From positions 1-64,000 of the forward strand of contig NAJO01000056.1 in assembly GCA_002077065.1 (NCBI GenBank): a stretch of 64,000 bases of DNA, read 5' to 3'. Both the position numbers and the translations under genes were made by a program. The notes beneath the pieces are model-generated. The model had not been told where the DNA came from. It did not search any database and was given only the letters and a program-made list of their open reading frames with translations. Below are positions 10,629 to 20,849 of the stretch, piece by piece. Position 1 is the stretch's first letter, and every line of letters starts with the position of its first letter. The DNA is from Cryoendolithus antarcticus. Lineage: Eukaryota > Ascomycota > Dothideomycetes > Cladosporiales > Cladosporiaceae.

Positions 10629-11990
10629 TCAAGAAGTCAGGCTCAGCACATCCTGAGTCATTCGCTTGGCTGCTCCGAGGTATGATTCTGGCTCACATAG
10701 CTCTCGTAGGCGGTCGTCCAGGATGGCGGCCGTGACTTGCGGAGTTCCACGAAGAACCTCTAGGAGTGTTGTCGCGCCGCCACGTTCAATGGTCTGCTTG
10801 CAAGCCTCATAGACGACATCATGAGCAGCTAGTCGACCGCTGTGCAGCGCAAGGTCCATCATCACGGCCTCGGCAACGATCAGCCCGCGAGTTGAGTCCA
10901 GGTTTTGTCGCATGGCAGCTTCGTTCACAACAAGACCGCTGATGGCGAACTCAGCCTGCGTCAGGGCACCAACGGCAATGACGAAGGACTCAGGCACCGC
11001 GACCCACTCCAGATGCCACGGCCCAGTCGCGCGCTCGAAGTCTGTCAACATGGCGTCCAAGCATAGGCTCGCATTTGATCGCAAGATCTTCGACGCTGCC
11101 AGTATCACTTCGGACGAGATCGGATTCCGCTTCTGTGGCATCGTCGAGCTGGCACCGCGATGCGGCACGAACGGCTCACTGACCTCGGACATCTCGTTCG
11201 AGCACATGAATGCGATGTCGGTGGCGATCTTCCCTAACGACCCGCCGACGAGAGCGAGGAAGTTGATGATCTCAGCGATACCATCGCGAGCAGCGTGCCA
11301 GGTGATACTCGGGTCGTGGAGACCAAGCTCTTTCGCAAGTGCCGCGCGGACCTGGACGCCGATGTCTGGACCTGAGCCCAGTGAAGCCAGAGTGCCTGCA
11401 GCTCCGCCAAATTGCACCAGAAGACACCTTGGGCGAAGCTGCTCGAGGCGTTGCAAATGACGTTGTACTCCGCTGAGGTAGACTGCGCATTTGTAGCCGA
11501 AGGTAACGGGAAGAGCGTGCTGCAGATGTGTTCGACCTGCCATGACAGTGTTGCCGTGCTTCCTACAATGAACTCTCAGGGCCTCACTAAGACCTCGAAG
11601 CTTGGTCTCGACAATTTCCAGGCCTGTCTTCATCTGGAAGATGGTAGCCGTGTCTTGAATGTCTTGTGTGGTCGCGCCCCAGTGCAGATAGCCAGCTACA
11701 TCGTCGTTACAAGCTGCCGTGAGTTGTCTCACGAGCGGCAGTATCGGATAGCCTACGATCTCGGTCTCTCGTGATAATCTATCGTAGTCTAGTGTTACCT
11801 TGTTGCATGCTGTCGTGATCGCGTCACCCGCATGCTCTGGTATGACGCCCAACTTTGCCTGACATCGAGCAAGCGCAGTCTCCACGTCGATACATCTCTG
11901 TACATAAGCTTTGTCATCGAAGACAGCTCGGATCTCGTCAGTGCCGAAGAGGTTCTTCAAGAGCAGCGAGTCTATCGCGCCGACCGGCAT
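10629..11990 (-). CDS. 3-carboxy-cis,cis-muconate cycloisomerase-like lyase (fumarase/ASL superfamily)
   Basis: A single exon encodes 453 residues, the usual length for this superfamily. The superfamily signature loop is present as ASSTMPQKRNP, with the other two conserved regions at GRTHLQHALPVTFG and the LHWGATTQDIQDT segment near residues 103-115. These blocks match bacterial PcaB-type 3-carboxymuconate cycloisomerases and adenylosuccinate-lyase-like enzymes, in which the mobile SS loop holds the catalytic Ser. The reaction would be in the protocatechuate (beta-ketoadipate) route or a related aromatic or amidine substrate. The classical fungal carboxymuconate enzyme is an unrelated beta-propeller, so this is either a second route or a different lyase. 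No other pathway gene is adjacent, so the substrate is open. Confidence 0.85.
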   Translation of the reverse strand: MPVGAIDSLLLKNLFGTDEIRAVFDDKAYVQRCIDVETALARCQAKLGVIPEHAGDAITTACNKVTLDYDRLSRETEIVGYPILPLVRQLTAACNDDVAGYLHWGATTQDIQDTATIFQMKTGLEIVETKLRGLSEALRVHCRKHGNTVMAGRTHLQHALPVTFGYKCAVYLSGVQRHLQRLEQLRPRCLLVQFGGAAGTLASLGSGPDIGVQVRAALAKELGLHDPSITWHAARDGIAEIINFLALVGGSLGKIATDIAFMCSNEMSEVSEPFVPHRGASSTMPQKRNPISSEVILAASKILRSNASLCLDAMLTDFERATGPWHLEWVAVPESFVIAVGALTQAEFAISGLVVNEAAMRQNLDSTRGLIVAEAVMMDLALHSGRLAAHDVVYEACKQTIERGGATTLLEVLRGTPQVTAAILDDRLRELCEPESYLGAAKRMTQDVLSLTS

Positions 11991-12742
11991 CTTGGCTTGA
12001 ACGGTGCTTGTAAGAGGTTGCTGCGAATTGGTCGATTACCTTTCTCGTTTGGTATGTAGTTCTCCCAAGAATTTACCGTCAGTCTTGCGAATGCAGATGC
12101 ATGTACATGTAGTATATCGGTGCCGATCTCGGCTTGAAGTTCGTACGGACCAGCTTGCTCTCGGGTGGTGGTCTACGGCAGTTCGGTCTGACCCATCCTG
12201 GTATCTTGGATCAGCGGCTGCGTCCCTCCTCAAGCGTCCGAGGTATACATCGTAGACACTCCAGGACGAGCTGACTGTTCAGGAGGGAACTTCTGGTCAA
12301 CGTACAGTACATTATATATTAGAGCTTGGACATCGCATGTCTTGGCACTGTTGTCTTCGCATCATGTTCCCGTCTGACTTTCTTCCCTCTGTTCCACGTT
12401 CACACCAAGATCTGGTGTACAAAGCCGCGTAAACGTTGTCATCTATCTCATGGTCTGGATGGTAAATACTTGGCCTTACTCAACGCGCACCACAGTCATC
12501 GACTTCAATCATCGACGGCGAGAGATCGCGGTGTCCTCACTTGGGATTAAGTTATCATGGTCCATGACCACGATTCAAACTTTCAGTGGTCGACCGGCGG
12601 TGTCTTGAAGTATTGTATCACTGATCATGGCACTCTAGTCTCGCAAGGTACTCTCTTTCTCTACTCTCCTGTTTCTTCACGATCCCAAATCAGTCGTGCA
12701 TTCACTCGCTTCACCCTCTGCACGAGTCTATCATCAGATATA
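11991..12742. other. Intergenic, divergent promoters
   Basis: Lies between the minus-strand lyase and the plus-strand NADAR gene. A TATATATT element is at about 12312. The open frame upstream of 12743 has no domain character and is treated as 5' leader. Confidence 0.5.
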
Positions 12743-13462
12743 ATGGCCAAGCAAAGCACGACTACAAGATCTCAGGACGAAGTCACAACATCACGCAAGA
12801 ACAAACCCAGACACAGCAAACAGAGCACCGCGACTACAAATTCTCCCGATATGCAGGCCACGTCCACCTCCGCCGACCCGCCCATGTTCTTCTGGAAGGA
12901 GACCGAGAAGGTCGGCTGGCTTTGCCAATGGTATCCTTGCCGTTTCTCTGACTCTGACTACCCTGATGCCGGCATCTTCAATTGCGCAGAGCAATACATG
13001 ATGTATCGCAAAGCGGTGCTCTTCGACGACCAGGACGTAGCGAAGCAGATCATGAAAGCTTCCTCGCCGCGCAAGCAGAAAGGTTTCGGGACTGCCGTCG
13101 CTGGTTTCAACGACGTAGAGTGGGATGAGGCTCGAAGTGGAATTGTCGAGCGAGGGAGCTACCTGAAGTTCACGCAATGCACGAACGTGTCCAGCTTAAA
13201 CATAAGCAGCAACGAAGATCCAACGCCGCTGAAGGACTATCTGCTTGGAACCAAGGATCTCGAGCTAGTTGAGGCAAGTCCGTTCGACAGGATCTGGGGA
13301 ATCGGGTATAAGGCCGAGGAGGCACCGAATACGCCTCGATCGTCATGGGGACTGAACCTGCTCGGCAAGGCGTTGATGAAGCCGAGAGCGCAGATCTGCG
13401 AGGAAGCGGCGAAGGACGAAGCAGCGATCGAAGCGTTAGAGGCGGTCAAGATCGAGGGTTAA
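12743..13462 (+). CDS. NADAR / YbiA-like (DUF1768) protein
   Basis: Single exon, 239 residues from the ATG at 12743. The frame is open upstream to an ATG at 12557, but that extension looks like leader sequence. After a Ser/Thr/Lys-rich N-terminus of about 45 residues the domain begins with FFWKETEKVGWLCQWYPCRF, followed by FNCAEQYMMYRKAVLF and later EASPFDRIWGIGY, all canonical NADAR blocks. NADAR enzymes hydrolyse N-glycosidic bonds of ADP-ribose or riboflavin-pathway intermediates; bacterial YbiA and plant RibX are well-known members. A 15-20 residue insertion (about 155-172) separates KFTQ from LLGTKDLELVEASP, where most members are contiguous; no splice sites fit its removal. Probably cytosolic. 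Confidence 0.88.
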   Translation: MAKQSTTTRSQDEVTTSRKNKPRHSKQSTATTNSPDMQATSTSADPPMFFWKETEKVGWLCQWYPCRFSDSDYPDAGIFNCAEQYMMYRKAVLFDDQDVAKQIMKASSPRKQKGFGTAVAGFNDVEWDEARSGIVERGSYLKFTQCTNVSSLNISSNEDPTPLKDYLLGTKDLELVEASPFDRIWGIGYKAEEAPNTPRSSWGLNLLGKALMKPRAQICEEAAKDEAAIEALEAVKIEG

Positions 13463-13915
13463 CTGCGATGGTTTCTTGTACACTCGTGTGAACCATTCAT
13501 GAGGCTACTCGCGAAGATTGCCGGCCAAGACCTAGTCCTGAACCTTTCGATGCCAGCAGTCCAGCATTATGCTAGCATTGCAGACGAGCTAGCGCGCTTG
13601 GACCGTTTGTATCAGTGAATGCACATGTCCCAGAGGTCGTCGTGGAAAAGGACCACGCTGCAGGTCCTGTCAGCGTCACCATTGAGCTGCTCCAGGACTA
13701 CACGCTCCAATATGGTCGACTGCCATCGAGTTGGAAGGATAGATGTAGCTACTTGTACAAGTTCGTTGCCCTATCTATCTCTCGTGCCTGCGACCCTTGA
13801 AAGTCAATTGCTTGGCGTAGCCCATTGAACTTCACCTCCTCCAGCTTCATGTTATCTCTCAACGTTCGAATTGCACTTGCAATAACCCCAGGCCGTGAAG
13901 CCACTGCCCCTCATT
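13463..13915. other. Intergenic, upstream of MDE1
   Basis: No gene recognised; short ORFs only. The last 80 bases are CT-rich leader. Confidence 0.5.
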
Positions 13916-14702
13916 ATGGCATCCACCGGCCATGATGTCGATGCCGACGCTCTCGTCAAATCCTCCGACCCCACGCACCCAGCAAATCTCATCTGCTCTC
14001 TCTGCCGCCAATTCTACGGCCTCGGCTGGGTCACAGGCACAGGCGGCGGCGTCTCAATCAAACATGACAAGCATATCTTCCTTGCTCCTTCGGGCGTAGA
14101 GAAAGAGCTCATGCAGCCTGACAATATCTTCGTCATGGACTACGCGTCTCGAGAGTACATACGACGACCGCTGGTAGGTTGTCATAGCACCGATAGGTAG
14201 GCAGGGCTGACGCCCAAGGTAGGCTCTCAAACCCTCTGCTTGCACTCCTCTCTTCCTTGCTGCATTTACTACGAGAGGCGCGGGATGCTGCATACACACG
14301 CACAGTCAGTGGGCTGTGCTTGTGACTCTGCTCTGTGAAGCTGGCATGCAGGGCAGGAAAGACGTCTTCAAGATCAGCCAGATCGAGCAGATCAAAGGCA
14401 TATCCCGCGGCGGCACTGGCAGCACTGAGATCGCTGAGGGTGGGAGAAAGCTGGGTAACTTGGGCTACTTCGACACGATGCGGATACCGATCATCGAGAA
14501 TACTGCACACGAGGAGGACTTGAAGGAGAGTCTCGAGAAGGCTATGGTAGAGTGGCCGGAAACGTGTGCGGTACTTGTGAGAAGGCACGGAGTGTATGTT
14601 TGGGGAAAGGATGTCACGCAGGCGAAGACACAGGCGGAGAGTCTCGATTATCTGTTTCAGCTAGCGGTGGAGATGCACAAGCTGGGGTTGAAGTGGACGT
14701 GA
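13916..14702 (+). CDS. MDE1: Methylthioribulose-1-phosphate dehydratase (class II aldolase fold)
   Basis: Exons 13916-14173 and 14223-14702 give 245 residues, the normal size. The intron (49 nt) has GTAGGT, a GCTGAC branch site and ends GTAG; an acceptor six bases earlier would bring in a stop, so the later AG is the right one. It restores [13 protein letters not shown], a family block. Other features are [25 protein letters not shown], the [11 protein letters not shown] block, the zinc-binding HTHS motif and a C-terminal [10 protein letters not shown]. The enzyme dehydrates methylthioribulose-1-phosphate in the cytosolic methionine salvage pathway. The GTG upstream at 13895 is in frame but the ATG at 13916 starts the typical N-terminus. 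Confidence 0.93.
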
Positions 14703-14813
14703 GCATAAGCACGGCCCGGACTCTTTGGGGTCCGATTAGCCCAGGTACAAAGTTGTGCGCTACTCGAACTGGACATAAGAAGTATGTGCAATTGACGCTA
14801 CTAGTGCCAGAGT

Positions 14814-15428
14814 CTAGGCGCGACCGTTCATTACTGCGACATCCCTATCGACTCTGGCAACGTCGACTCCAAGCTGTGCGATCTCCAAACGCGTAGCGCG
14901 CACGTTGTCCTCGGTGGTGTAAGCTAGAGTGTCGATGCGTCTTACTATGGTCCTCTGGTTTCGAGCGAGGGTGGCCAAGGCTTGCTAAATCGTTTGGAGG
15001 ACACGCAGGATCTCGCTCGGGGGCTCGGAGGACTGCCCACCAGTCACATTGCTGCTACTAGCAAGGCCTGGCGTTGTCGTATCCAAAGTAGGTTCCGGTG
15101 TGGTGTCTAGTATCTCTTGCTTGACGATCACCCGCGACGGAGTGGCACGCTTCTTCCTCGCACCAGCAGCGTCGTCGGCTTCGGCGTTGATGATGTTGGG
15201 ACAGGCATCGCTGAGGATTGGCGTAGCAGAGGTTCGCTTCCGCTTGCCAGTGGCTGTGCTGCGTGCGGCTGGCATTGTCAGCCCCGAGACGTAGTGTGTA
15301 TGGTGAGGTAAGTGTTGTTTGAAGACGCGGCGACGTCGACAGCCACGATAGGGCCACATGAGCTCGATGGCTGGATATCTCGATCCAGTTGTCAGGCGCA
15401 AGCTCGAGCGTGCAGCATTGGATACCAT
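14814..15428 (-). pseudogene. Coiled-coil gene interrupted by an in-frame TAG
   Basis: The frame opens at 15428 (or at the ATG at 15275, MPAARSTATGKRKRTS) and carries a basic, nuclear-signal-like part with GKRKR and ARKKR and a VKQE motif, then stops at TAG 14987-14985 after EILRVLQTI. The same frame stays open for 56 further codons (QALATLARNQRTIVRRIDTL...) before a stop at 14816-14814. That second part has heptad-like hydrophobic spacing and resembles LRTDINRTINRLDTI of the neighbouring gene at 15921. The locus therefore looks like a paralogue with a nonsense mutation. Alternatives are stop readthrough (the codon is followed by CAA) or removal of a 63-nt in-frame intron (GTGACT...TTTAG) that would delete the stop; its branch site is weak. 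A TATATATA element is near 15440. Confidence 0.45.
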
Positions 15429-15920
15429 GATCTCCTCTACGATATATATCTACGTATGTAGCTAAACCTCTTGTGCCCCTCCGTTCCCGTGCCCACGATA
15501 GCATCGGAGACGAGCGAAATTTGAGTTCAGACCAGGGCAATCTGCACGTACTCTCCTGTGGGCCAGTTGCTGCCAATGCGTCGCATTTACCAGCCGCCGC
15601 GAGACCATACCGGCGTGAGTGCCAGTCTCGAGTCGGGGACGTTTGGACCTGACCACGCCAGACACTCGGAGCTCGTGGAGTATGACGAAGGCATATCTTT
15701 GTATTGACATTGCAGTGGGTGAGCTCCCATCTTTGGTCGAGCTCAGGGCCGCGAGCTGAGCTGACGTGGAGGCTGATTGTCGGAGTATGATGCTGTGAAG
15801 TGATAGATGGTACCGATCAGGCTGTTCGTCTGATATATGATACTCATAGCTAGGATGCTGAAGCTGTGCAGCGATGAGGTGTGAGATCTGGGGCTTGTTG
15901 ACGTTCCTGTTTCTTGGCTT
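15429..15920. other. Intergenic
   Basis: Holds the TATATATA element near 15440 but no convincing gene. Confidence 0.5.
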
Positions 15921-17048
15921 TCACTTGTAGTGAATGTCGTAGTGGATGTCGTCGACCATCTCTGCCTGGTCGTTCACCTTCTTAAGGATCTCGTCGACAA
16001 CAGTGTCCCGATCGTTGATGCCTCTCTGCAGAGTACGAACACCCTCCGCAATGCCATTGCATGTATTGGGCACGCCGATCAGATGCCGCTCAGCCCTCAG
16101 GAGATGACCTTTGACGCTCTCAGCGCTCTCTGAGATCCTCAGGTCAATCTCGTTCTGTGCCTGATCGATCGTTCCAATCACCGTGGCAACCTCCTGAGCG
16201 ACGTGCGTGACGTCGGTTCGCGTGGCAGTGGTGGTGGAATTTATGTCGCTCGCCAAAGTACGCAGAGACTTAACGTCGCGAACAACCGCGGACAAGGACC
16301 GATCGAGAACGTTGAAGCGATCTTGAGTGGTGATCGTGTTCGCCTGTAGGTTGGATACTTGCTGCCTGATGGCGTTGCTCGTGCCGTGCGAGTCCATGAC
16401 GTGGAGGCGCGTATCTTCAGCGCTCTCAACAACAAGGTCGACGCTATTGCTTATCGTGTCCAGACGGTTGATGGTGCGATTTATGTCAGTCCTGAGAGCT
16501 CTCTGGCTATCGACGACGGTATCAAGCTTCTGCTCGAAACGCTCCATCATCTTGAACATCATGGCCAGGGTGTCGACTCGATGGTTCTCACAGAGGGCTG
16601 AGATTTGAGGCGCGCGATCGGCGACGTGTGCTGACGCAGCCATAGCAACGGGAGAGACATCGAGCGTGTCCACTGCATCGATGCGTTGTCGTTGTGGAAG
16701 AGGCCCATTAACGAAGGGTATGAAACCGGCAGCGATCAACGGTCCAGAAACCGGGCCTTCATTCTCCTTTCCATCAGCTCTGCGCTCAAGGGTCGATTTG
16801 AAGATGGAGTGCACATCATCGGTGACAGGCGATGTGATGGTAGAGCTCGCACTTGATTTCGTCGCCACGTGTTGCTTCTGAGCCAGACCGGACTTTGTAT
16901 TGATGGAGGATGCGCGAGCGTCTTTCAACTTCTTGAAGAGACGCGTCGAAGTGGCCTGCGTGCTACTGCTGTCCAGTGCTTCAGTCTCGGGCGTGCTCGA
17001 GAACGATGCAGGGCGTTTGCGGCTCACTCCATTCGAGATGCTCGACAT
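15921..17048 (-). CDS. Coiled-coil protein with basic N-terminus, unknown
   Basis: A single exon encodes 375 residues. The first 50 residues are Ser/Thr-rich with two basic patches, SRKRPASF and RLFKKLKDAR, that look like nuclear localisation signals. From about residue 160 the sequence becomes a long alpha-helical coiled coil rich in D, Q, T, V and L with regular heptads (FEQKLDTVVDSQRALRTDIN and following), ending with DDIHYDIHYK. There is no catalytic domain. It sits between two other coiled-coil genes on the same strand with similar composition, suggesting a local family. Function unknown; a structural or nuclear scaffold role is only a guess. Confidence 0.65.
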   Translation of the reverse strand: MSSISNGVSRKRPASFSSTPETEALDSSSTQATSTRLFKKLKDARASSINTKSGLAQKQHVATKSSASSTITSPVTDDVHSIFKSTLERRADGKENEGPVSGPLIAAGFIPFVNGPLPQRQRIDAVDTLDVSPVAMAASAHVADRAPQISALCENHRVDTLAMMFKMMERFEQKLDTVVDSQRALRTDINRTINRLDTISNSVDLVVESAEDTRLHVMDSHGTSNAIRQQVSNLQANTITTQDRFNVLDRSLSAVVRDVKSLRTLASDINSTTTATRTDVTHVAQEVATVIGTIDQAQNEIDLRISESAESVKGHLLRAERHLIGVPNTCNGIAEGVRTLQRGINDRDTVVDEILKKVNDQAEMVDDIHYDIHYK

Positions 17049-17812
17049 GCTGGGAAAGTGCGGTGCAGAATCTGGCGAGCAGTGTAGAGCTCCTTATCTA
17101 CCATCCGTCGCAGCCCTCTCTCTGTGTGAGGTGGACCAGAAGTGTAGCAGTTGCGTTGGAGCAAGAGGTTTGTAAGTGCAAGATGAGTGTGAAGCAGGTG
17201 CTCTGCGCGAAGCACTAGCGTGTGCCTGCACGCGATATGCACACTCACTAGATTAGAGATATGATGTATCATCTATACATATCAAGTCTAGCTACTTCAG
17301 CGAATCTGGTGCCATCGTATCTTGTATCGCGCAACGGTCACATCATTCAAGCGATCAGCACTAACACCAGCCCGTAAGAATCTCATCCCCTGAGGCCAAG
17401 AGCACCCACATTTGATCTTGCGAATGCTCAGTAAGCCGGTGAATGTATGCTGCTCAGTCCAGCACGCTGCCTCATAAGCTCTCGCTCCACTTCGACGGCA
17501 TTCGAATGTGGCGTCCTGCCTCTGGAGCTTTGTCTCAGGGCGGACCTTGATAAGCGGCTGGTCCTCGCCATCCGCAAGCCATCGGACTTGGTGGCGGATT
17601 TCAATCGACCTGCGTGTGGACCTGACGACCTGTCCGCGGGCATCAGCTATCTGGATCCGCAGTATTGGCAGGCTGGTATTCCTCGTTACGTCTCGGCGCC
17701 CGAATTGACAGGGTCGATCTCAAACAGTCCAAGTGCCGTCCATGAGCTCGCCAGAGTAATGCTGCTGTCCCCGCAGCAGACGTCGATATCACCCCGTCCA
17801 CGTGCCTGCTCA
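17049..17812. other. Intergenic between coiled-coil genes
   Basis: Several overlapping ORFs of 60-180 residues occur on both strands, none with family resemblance. A short ATGATGTATCAT palindrome is near 17260. I see no supported gene. Confidence 0.5.
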
Positions 17813-19639
17813 CTACACGTGTACATAAATAGACTTCGCAGCTGGCTGGATAAGTTCTCCCACGTCCCACTGAACTGGTTCGACCAGACGAGTGATCTGC
17901 CCTCCGGGTTGAGCAAGAGTCTTCTCGATTCCCGCCACCATCTTGTGTGTCGCGGCCAGGTGCGACTCTATGTACGGAAAGTATTTCTCGTTTAGATTCC
18001 CCTCGTTGCCGTAGATCCAACCCACCTGGCCATGCACATCGGCCACGCGGTCATGGACGCTGCTGACTTGCTTGCCCACTGTGACTTGCCAAGCACCCAT
18101 CGCTCCGATGTTGTGATGTGTTTCGAGGCTCTTCTCGTGAATTTCAAGTACTCGGTCGTGGACTGTTCCAGTTTGCGCATGAACAGTAACTAGGTATTGG
18201 TGCACTGCCTGAAGCTGCTTATCGATGCGAGTCGTTGTATCGGATGCCGTCTGCACTTGCTCCTCGATGTCATCCATCTTATTCTGCACCGCTCCATGCA
18301 AATTCTCAAGATGGGCATTGATTGAGGTCATCTTTCTCTGCTCCGTCTGGTGCATTGAGTGGACAATCTTATCAGTGTCACGCATCTTTCCTTCGATCGT
18401 CTGCTGCACCGTGAGGACCTGCGCGTGGATTCCGTCCGTCTTTGCTTCCATCGCCCGATGCATAGCCTGGAGATCCTTGCTAACGCTACCCGCCTCATCA
18501 TACATCCTCTTTTGCACCGCGTGAATGTCACTCATCTTTGTCTCCATCACCCCATGCATAGTCCGAAGGCTCTTGCAAACTTCACCCACCTCATCATGCA
18601 CCGTCTGTTGCACCCCCCGGAAGCAACGGTCTATACCAGCCATCTTGCCCTCTCAGCTCTCGTGCATAGTCTCAACACGCTTGTCGAGGACACCCATCTG
18701 AGCCTCCGCCGCTTCTTGCATTCCCTGCACCTGGTCTCCGACTACACTCAGCTTGTCCCCGACCACACCCATCTTGTCTTCTAGACTAAGGTGCACTTTT
18801 CGTATGCGCTCGTCCATGTCTCCCAACTTGACATTTAGCGTCTCCTGCGCCGCCTCCACATGCTCTTCGACACTACCCATCTTCTCTCGGACCTCGTTGA
18901 CGTGACCCAACACCCCGTCAGAGACCTTGTGTATGTGCCGGACATCCTCTTTCACATCATGCACCTTGTCATCGAGGGCTCTGACTCGTCTGTCCGTGCG
19001 TTCGGTGGTCTCTTCAATCCGTGCTACTCTTTCGTTCATGCTCTTCATTTGCGCAGACACCTCCTGCAGTCCTGCCATCAATAGCTTGAGGTACCCGAAC
19101 TCCGGCGATTCGGGGCGCGTCCCAAGAGTGTATGTATTGGCGACAGACTTACTTTCGTATGTGTCAAGCGTGCAGCTGTGCAGGGTGATACTCCTAGCAA
19201 GGGCGGGTGGATGGGGCTCATCTTCGATCTTGACGGGCTCGATAACGTGCGCGGCATTGACAGATGGTGATGCCTCATGGTCTACCTCGAGGGGCTCGGT
19301 CATGTCCAAGTCCCGGGCTGTAGATTCGGTGCCTTGACCGGTGACTGACTCGGTATCGTACTCTGCATTCACACATTTTGGAGTCGATTGAGTAGATGAT
19401 GGAGGGGTAGGTTGCAGGCGAGCCACTGGAGTCATCGACAGGCGTCGCTGTGAACCTGCGCTTGCAACCGTAGTTGGTCTGCATATTGACGTATTATCCT
19501 GAGCAGTAGTTGGTTGTGCACTTCTCTCGAGCTTGCGTTTCTCTCTCCTGGCCTTTGCCCGGCGTGCATTCCTGGCCGCAAGTCTGGAAGCCGTCGGACC
19601 TGCTGCTAGTTTTTCGTCAACACGGACTTGCGTTTCCAT
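17813..19639 (-). pseudogene. Long coiled-coil gene split by one in-frame TGA
   Basis: Two ORFs on the minus strand share one reading frame: 19639-18653 (328 residues) and 18643-17813 (276 residues). They are separated by a single TGA followed by three sense codons and an ATG. The first part has a basic N-terminus (RLAARNARRAKARREKRKLE), a Ser/Pro-rich linker and then coiled coil. The coiled-coil register and the recurring motif of Met-His followed by about five residues and Lys-Met continue unchanged across the stop (VETMHES, stop, EGKMAGID; compare IVHSMHQTEQRKMTSI). The parent protein would be about 608 residues. A recent nonsense mutation, assembly error or readthrough are all possible; I find no good intron that removes the TGA. 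Function unknown. Confidence 0.6.
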
Positions 19640-19843
19640 GGTAGCGATCGTACATGAACGTAAATCATGAATAGTACTGGAATTGAGTAAGGAACAGACA
19701 GAAAGTCAAATACCGATTGGAGCGGCCATAGCGCATATAGTGCGTCGCGTAAACGACGCGACAGGTCAGTTTTTGTAACGGGGATCAACGGCTCAAAGTG
19801 CATCTGAAACCTGCCAAGCCAATGCATTGACACCTACATTAGT

Positions 19844-20849
19844 CTACTTGCCGGCTGCGAGTGTGTAACCACCATCGACTGTGACCGTCTGTCCGTTCAG
19901 ATACTGGTTCGTTGCTGCGAATAGAATCGCGTTTGCCATGTCGCGGTCGTGACCTGGTCGTCCGGCTGGTACCTTTTCGGCATACTTGTCCTTTGGGATG
20001 AATGATTTTTGGTTGGCACTGGAATCACCAGCCGTCATCTCGGACGGGAAGACGCCTGCGATTGTCAGTCGAATATACGTCGCAAATGCATTTCGAGAAA
20101 CTCACCCGGCGCAATTGAATTCACTCTGATCTTCAAGCCGTTCTCTTGGATCTCGTTCGCCAACATGCGATTCAGGTGAATTGTCGCAGCCTTGCTAGCA
20201 TTGTATTGAGGGTGATGCTGGGTCGTCTTGACTTGTCCTGAGATCGAACAGATGTTGATCACTGTCGAACTCCAGCCATAAGTTTTCTCCGTTGCGGGAT
20301 GCAGTAGGGGCAAGAAGCAAGTCGTCATGAAGTAGATCTGCGATACGTTCGTGCGGTAGACTGCGCTCCAGTCTTCGAAAGTCGCCTCCTCATTGTCGAA
20401 GAGAGCTTTCTTCAGTTCTTCGGCTGAGCCAGCCTCGGTGTTGAATGTCGCTGTGCTAATGCCGGCATTGTTGATTAGGATATCGACATGCTTCTCCTTC
20501 TTGGAGAAATCGTCGTAAAGCTTGGCAATTCCGGCTTTCTTGCTCACGTCGGCTACGATATGCTGGAGGCTGCCGGCGATGTCTTTGCTGTAGGTGCTGA
20601 CAACTGTCTCGAGCTTCTCTTCGGTACGTCCGACGATGTAGACCTTGGCACCATTGACGGCGAGGGCCTAGCATAAAATGAGCATTGCCCCGTTATCCTT
20701 CATTGAGAGTCCATCATGCTCACCTGAGCAGCCATCAGGCCGATTCCTGACCCACCGCCTGTGATCAAAGCAACTTTGTCCTTGACATTGAATACATTCT
20801 CGAGCTTGAAGTCATCATTGTTCTGCGACTTGGAGTCGTCTGAAGCCAT
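19844..20849 (-). CDS. Short-chain dehydrogenase/reductase (classical SDR)
   Basis: Three exons (20849-20724, 20667-20106, 20055-19844) give 299 residues. Introns are 56 and 50 nt with GTGAGC/GTGAGT donors and TAG/CAG acceptors. The NAD(P)-binding motif is ALITGGGSGIG (about residues 27-37), the NNAG motif is present as LINNAGIS, the catalytic Ser lies in CSISGQ, and the catalytic Tyr/Lys lie in YNASKAA. The C-terminus NGQTVTVDGGYTLAAG is the standard SDR end. The substrate cannot be deduced; this subgroup resembles fungal rhamnolipid-reductase/RhlG-like SDRs. It is divergent from an FAD monooxygenase 750 bases away and may be co-regulated with it. Confidence 0.9.

Noticed and set aside
12557..12742. 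Upstream ATG extension of the NADAR gene
   Set aside because: The extra 62 residues have leader-like composition and no similarity to the family.
13199..13235. Possible short intron in the NADAR insertion
   Set aside because: GT and AG pairs available are under 30 nt apart, too short for a fungal intron.
17447..17995. 182-residue plus-strand ORF
   Set aside because: Overlaps the end of the minus-strand coiled-coil gene and has no family features.
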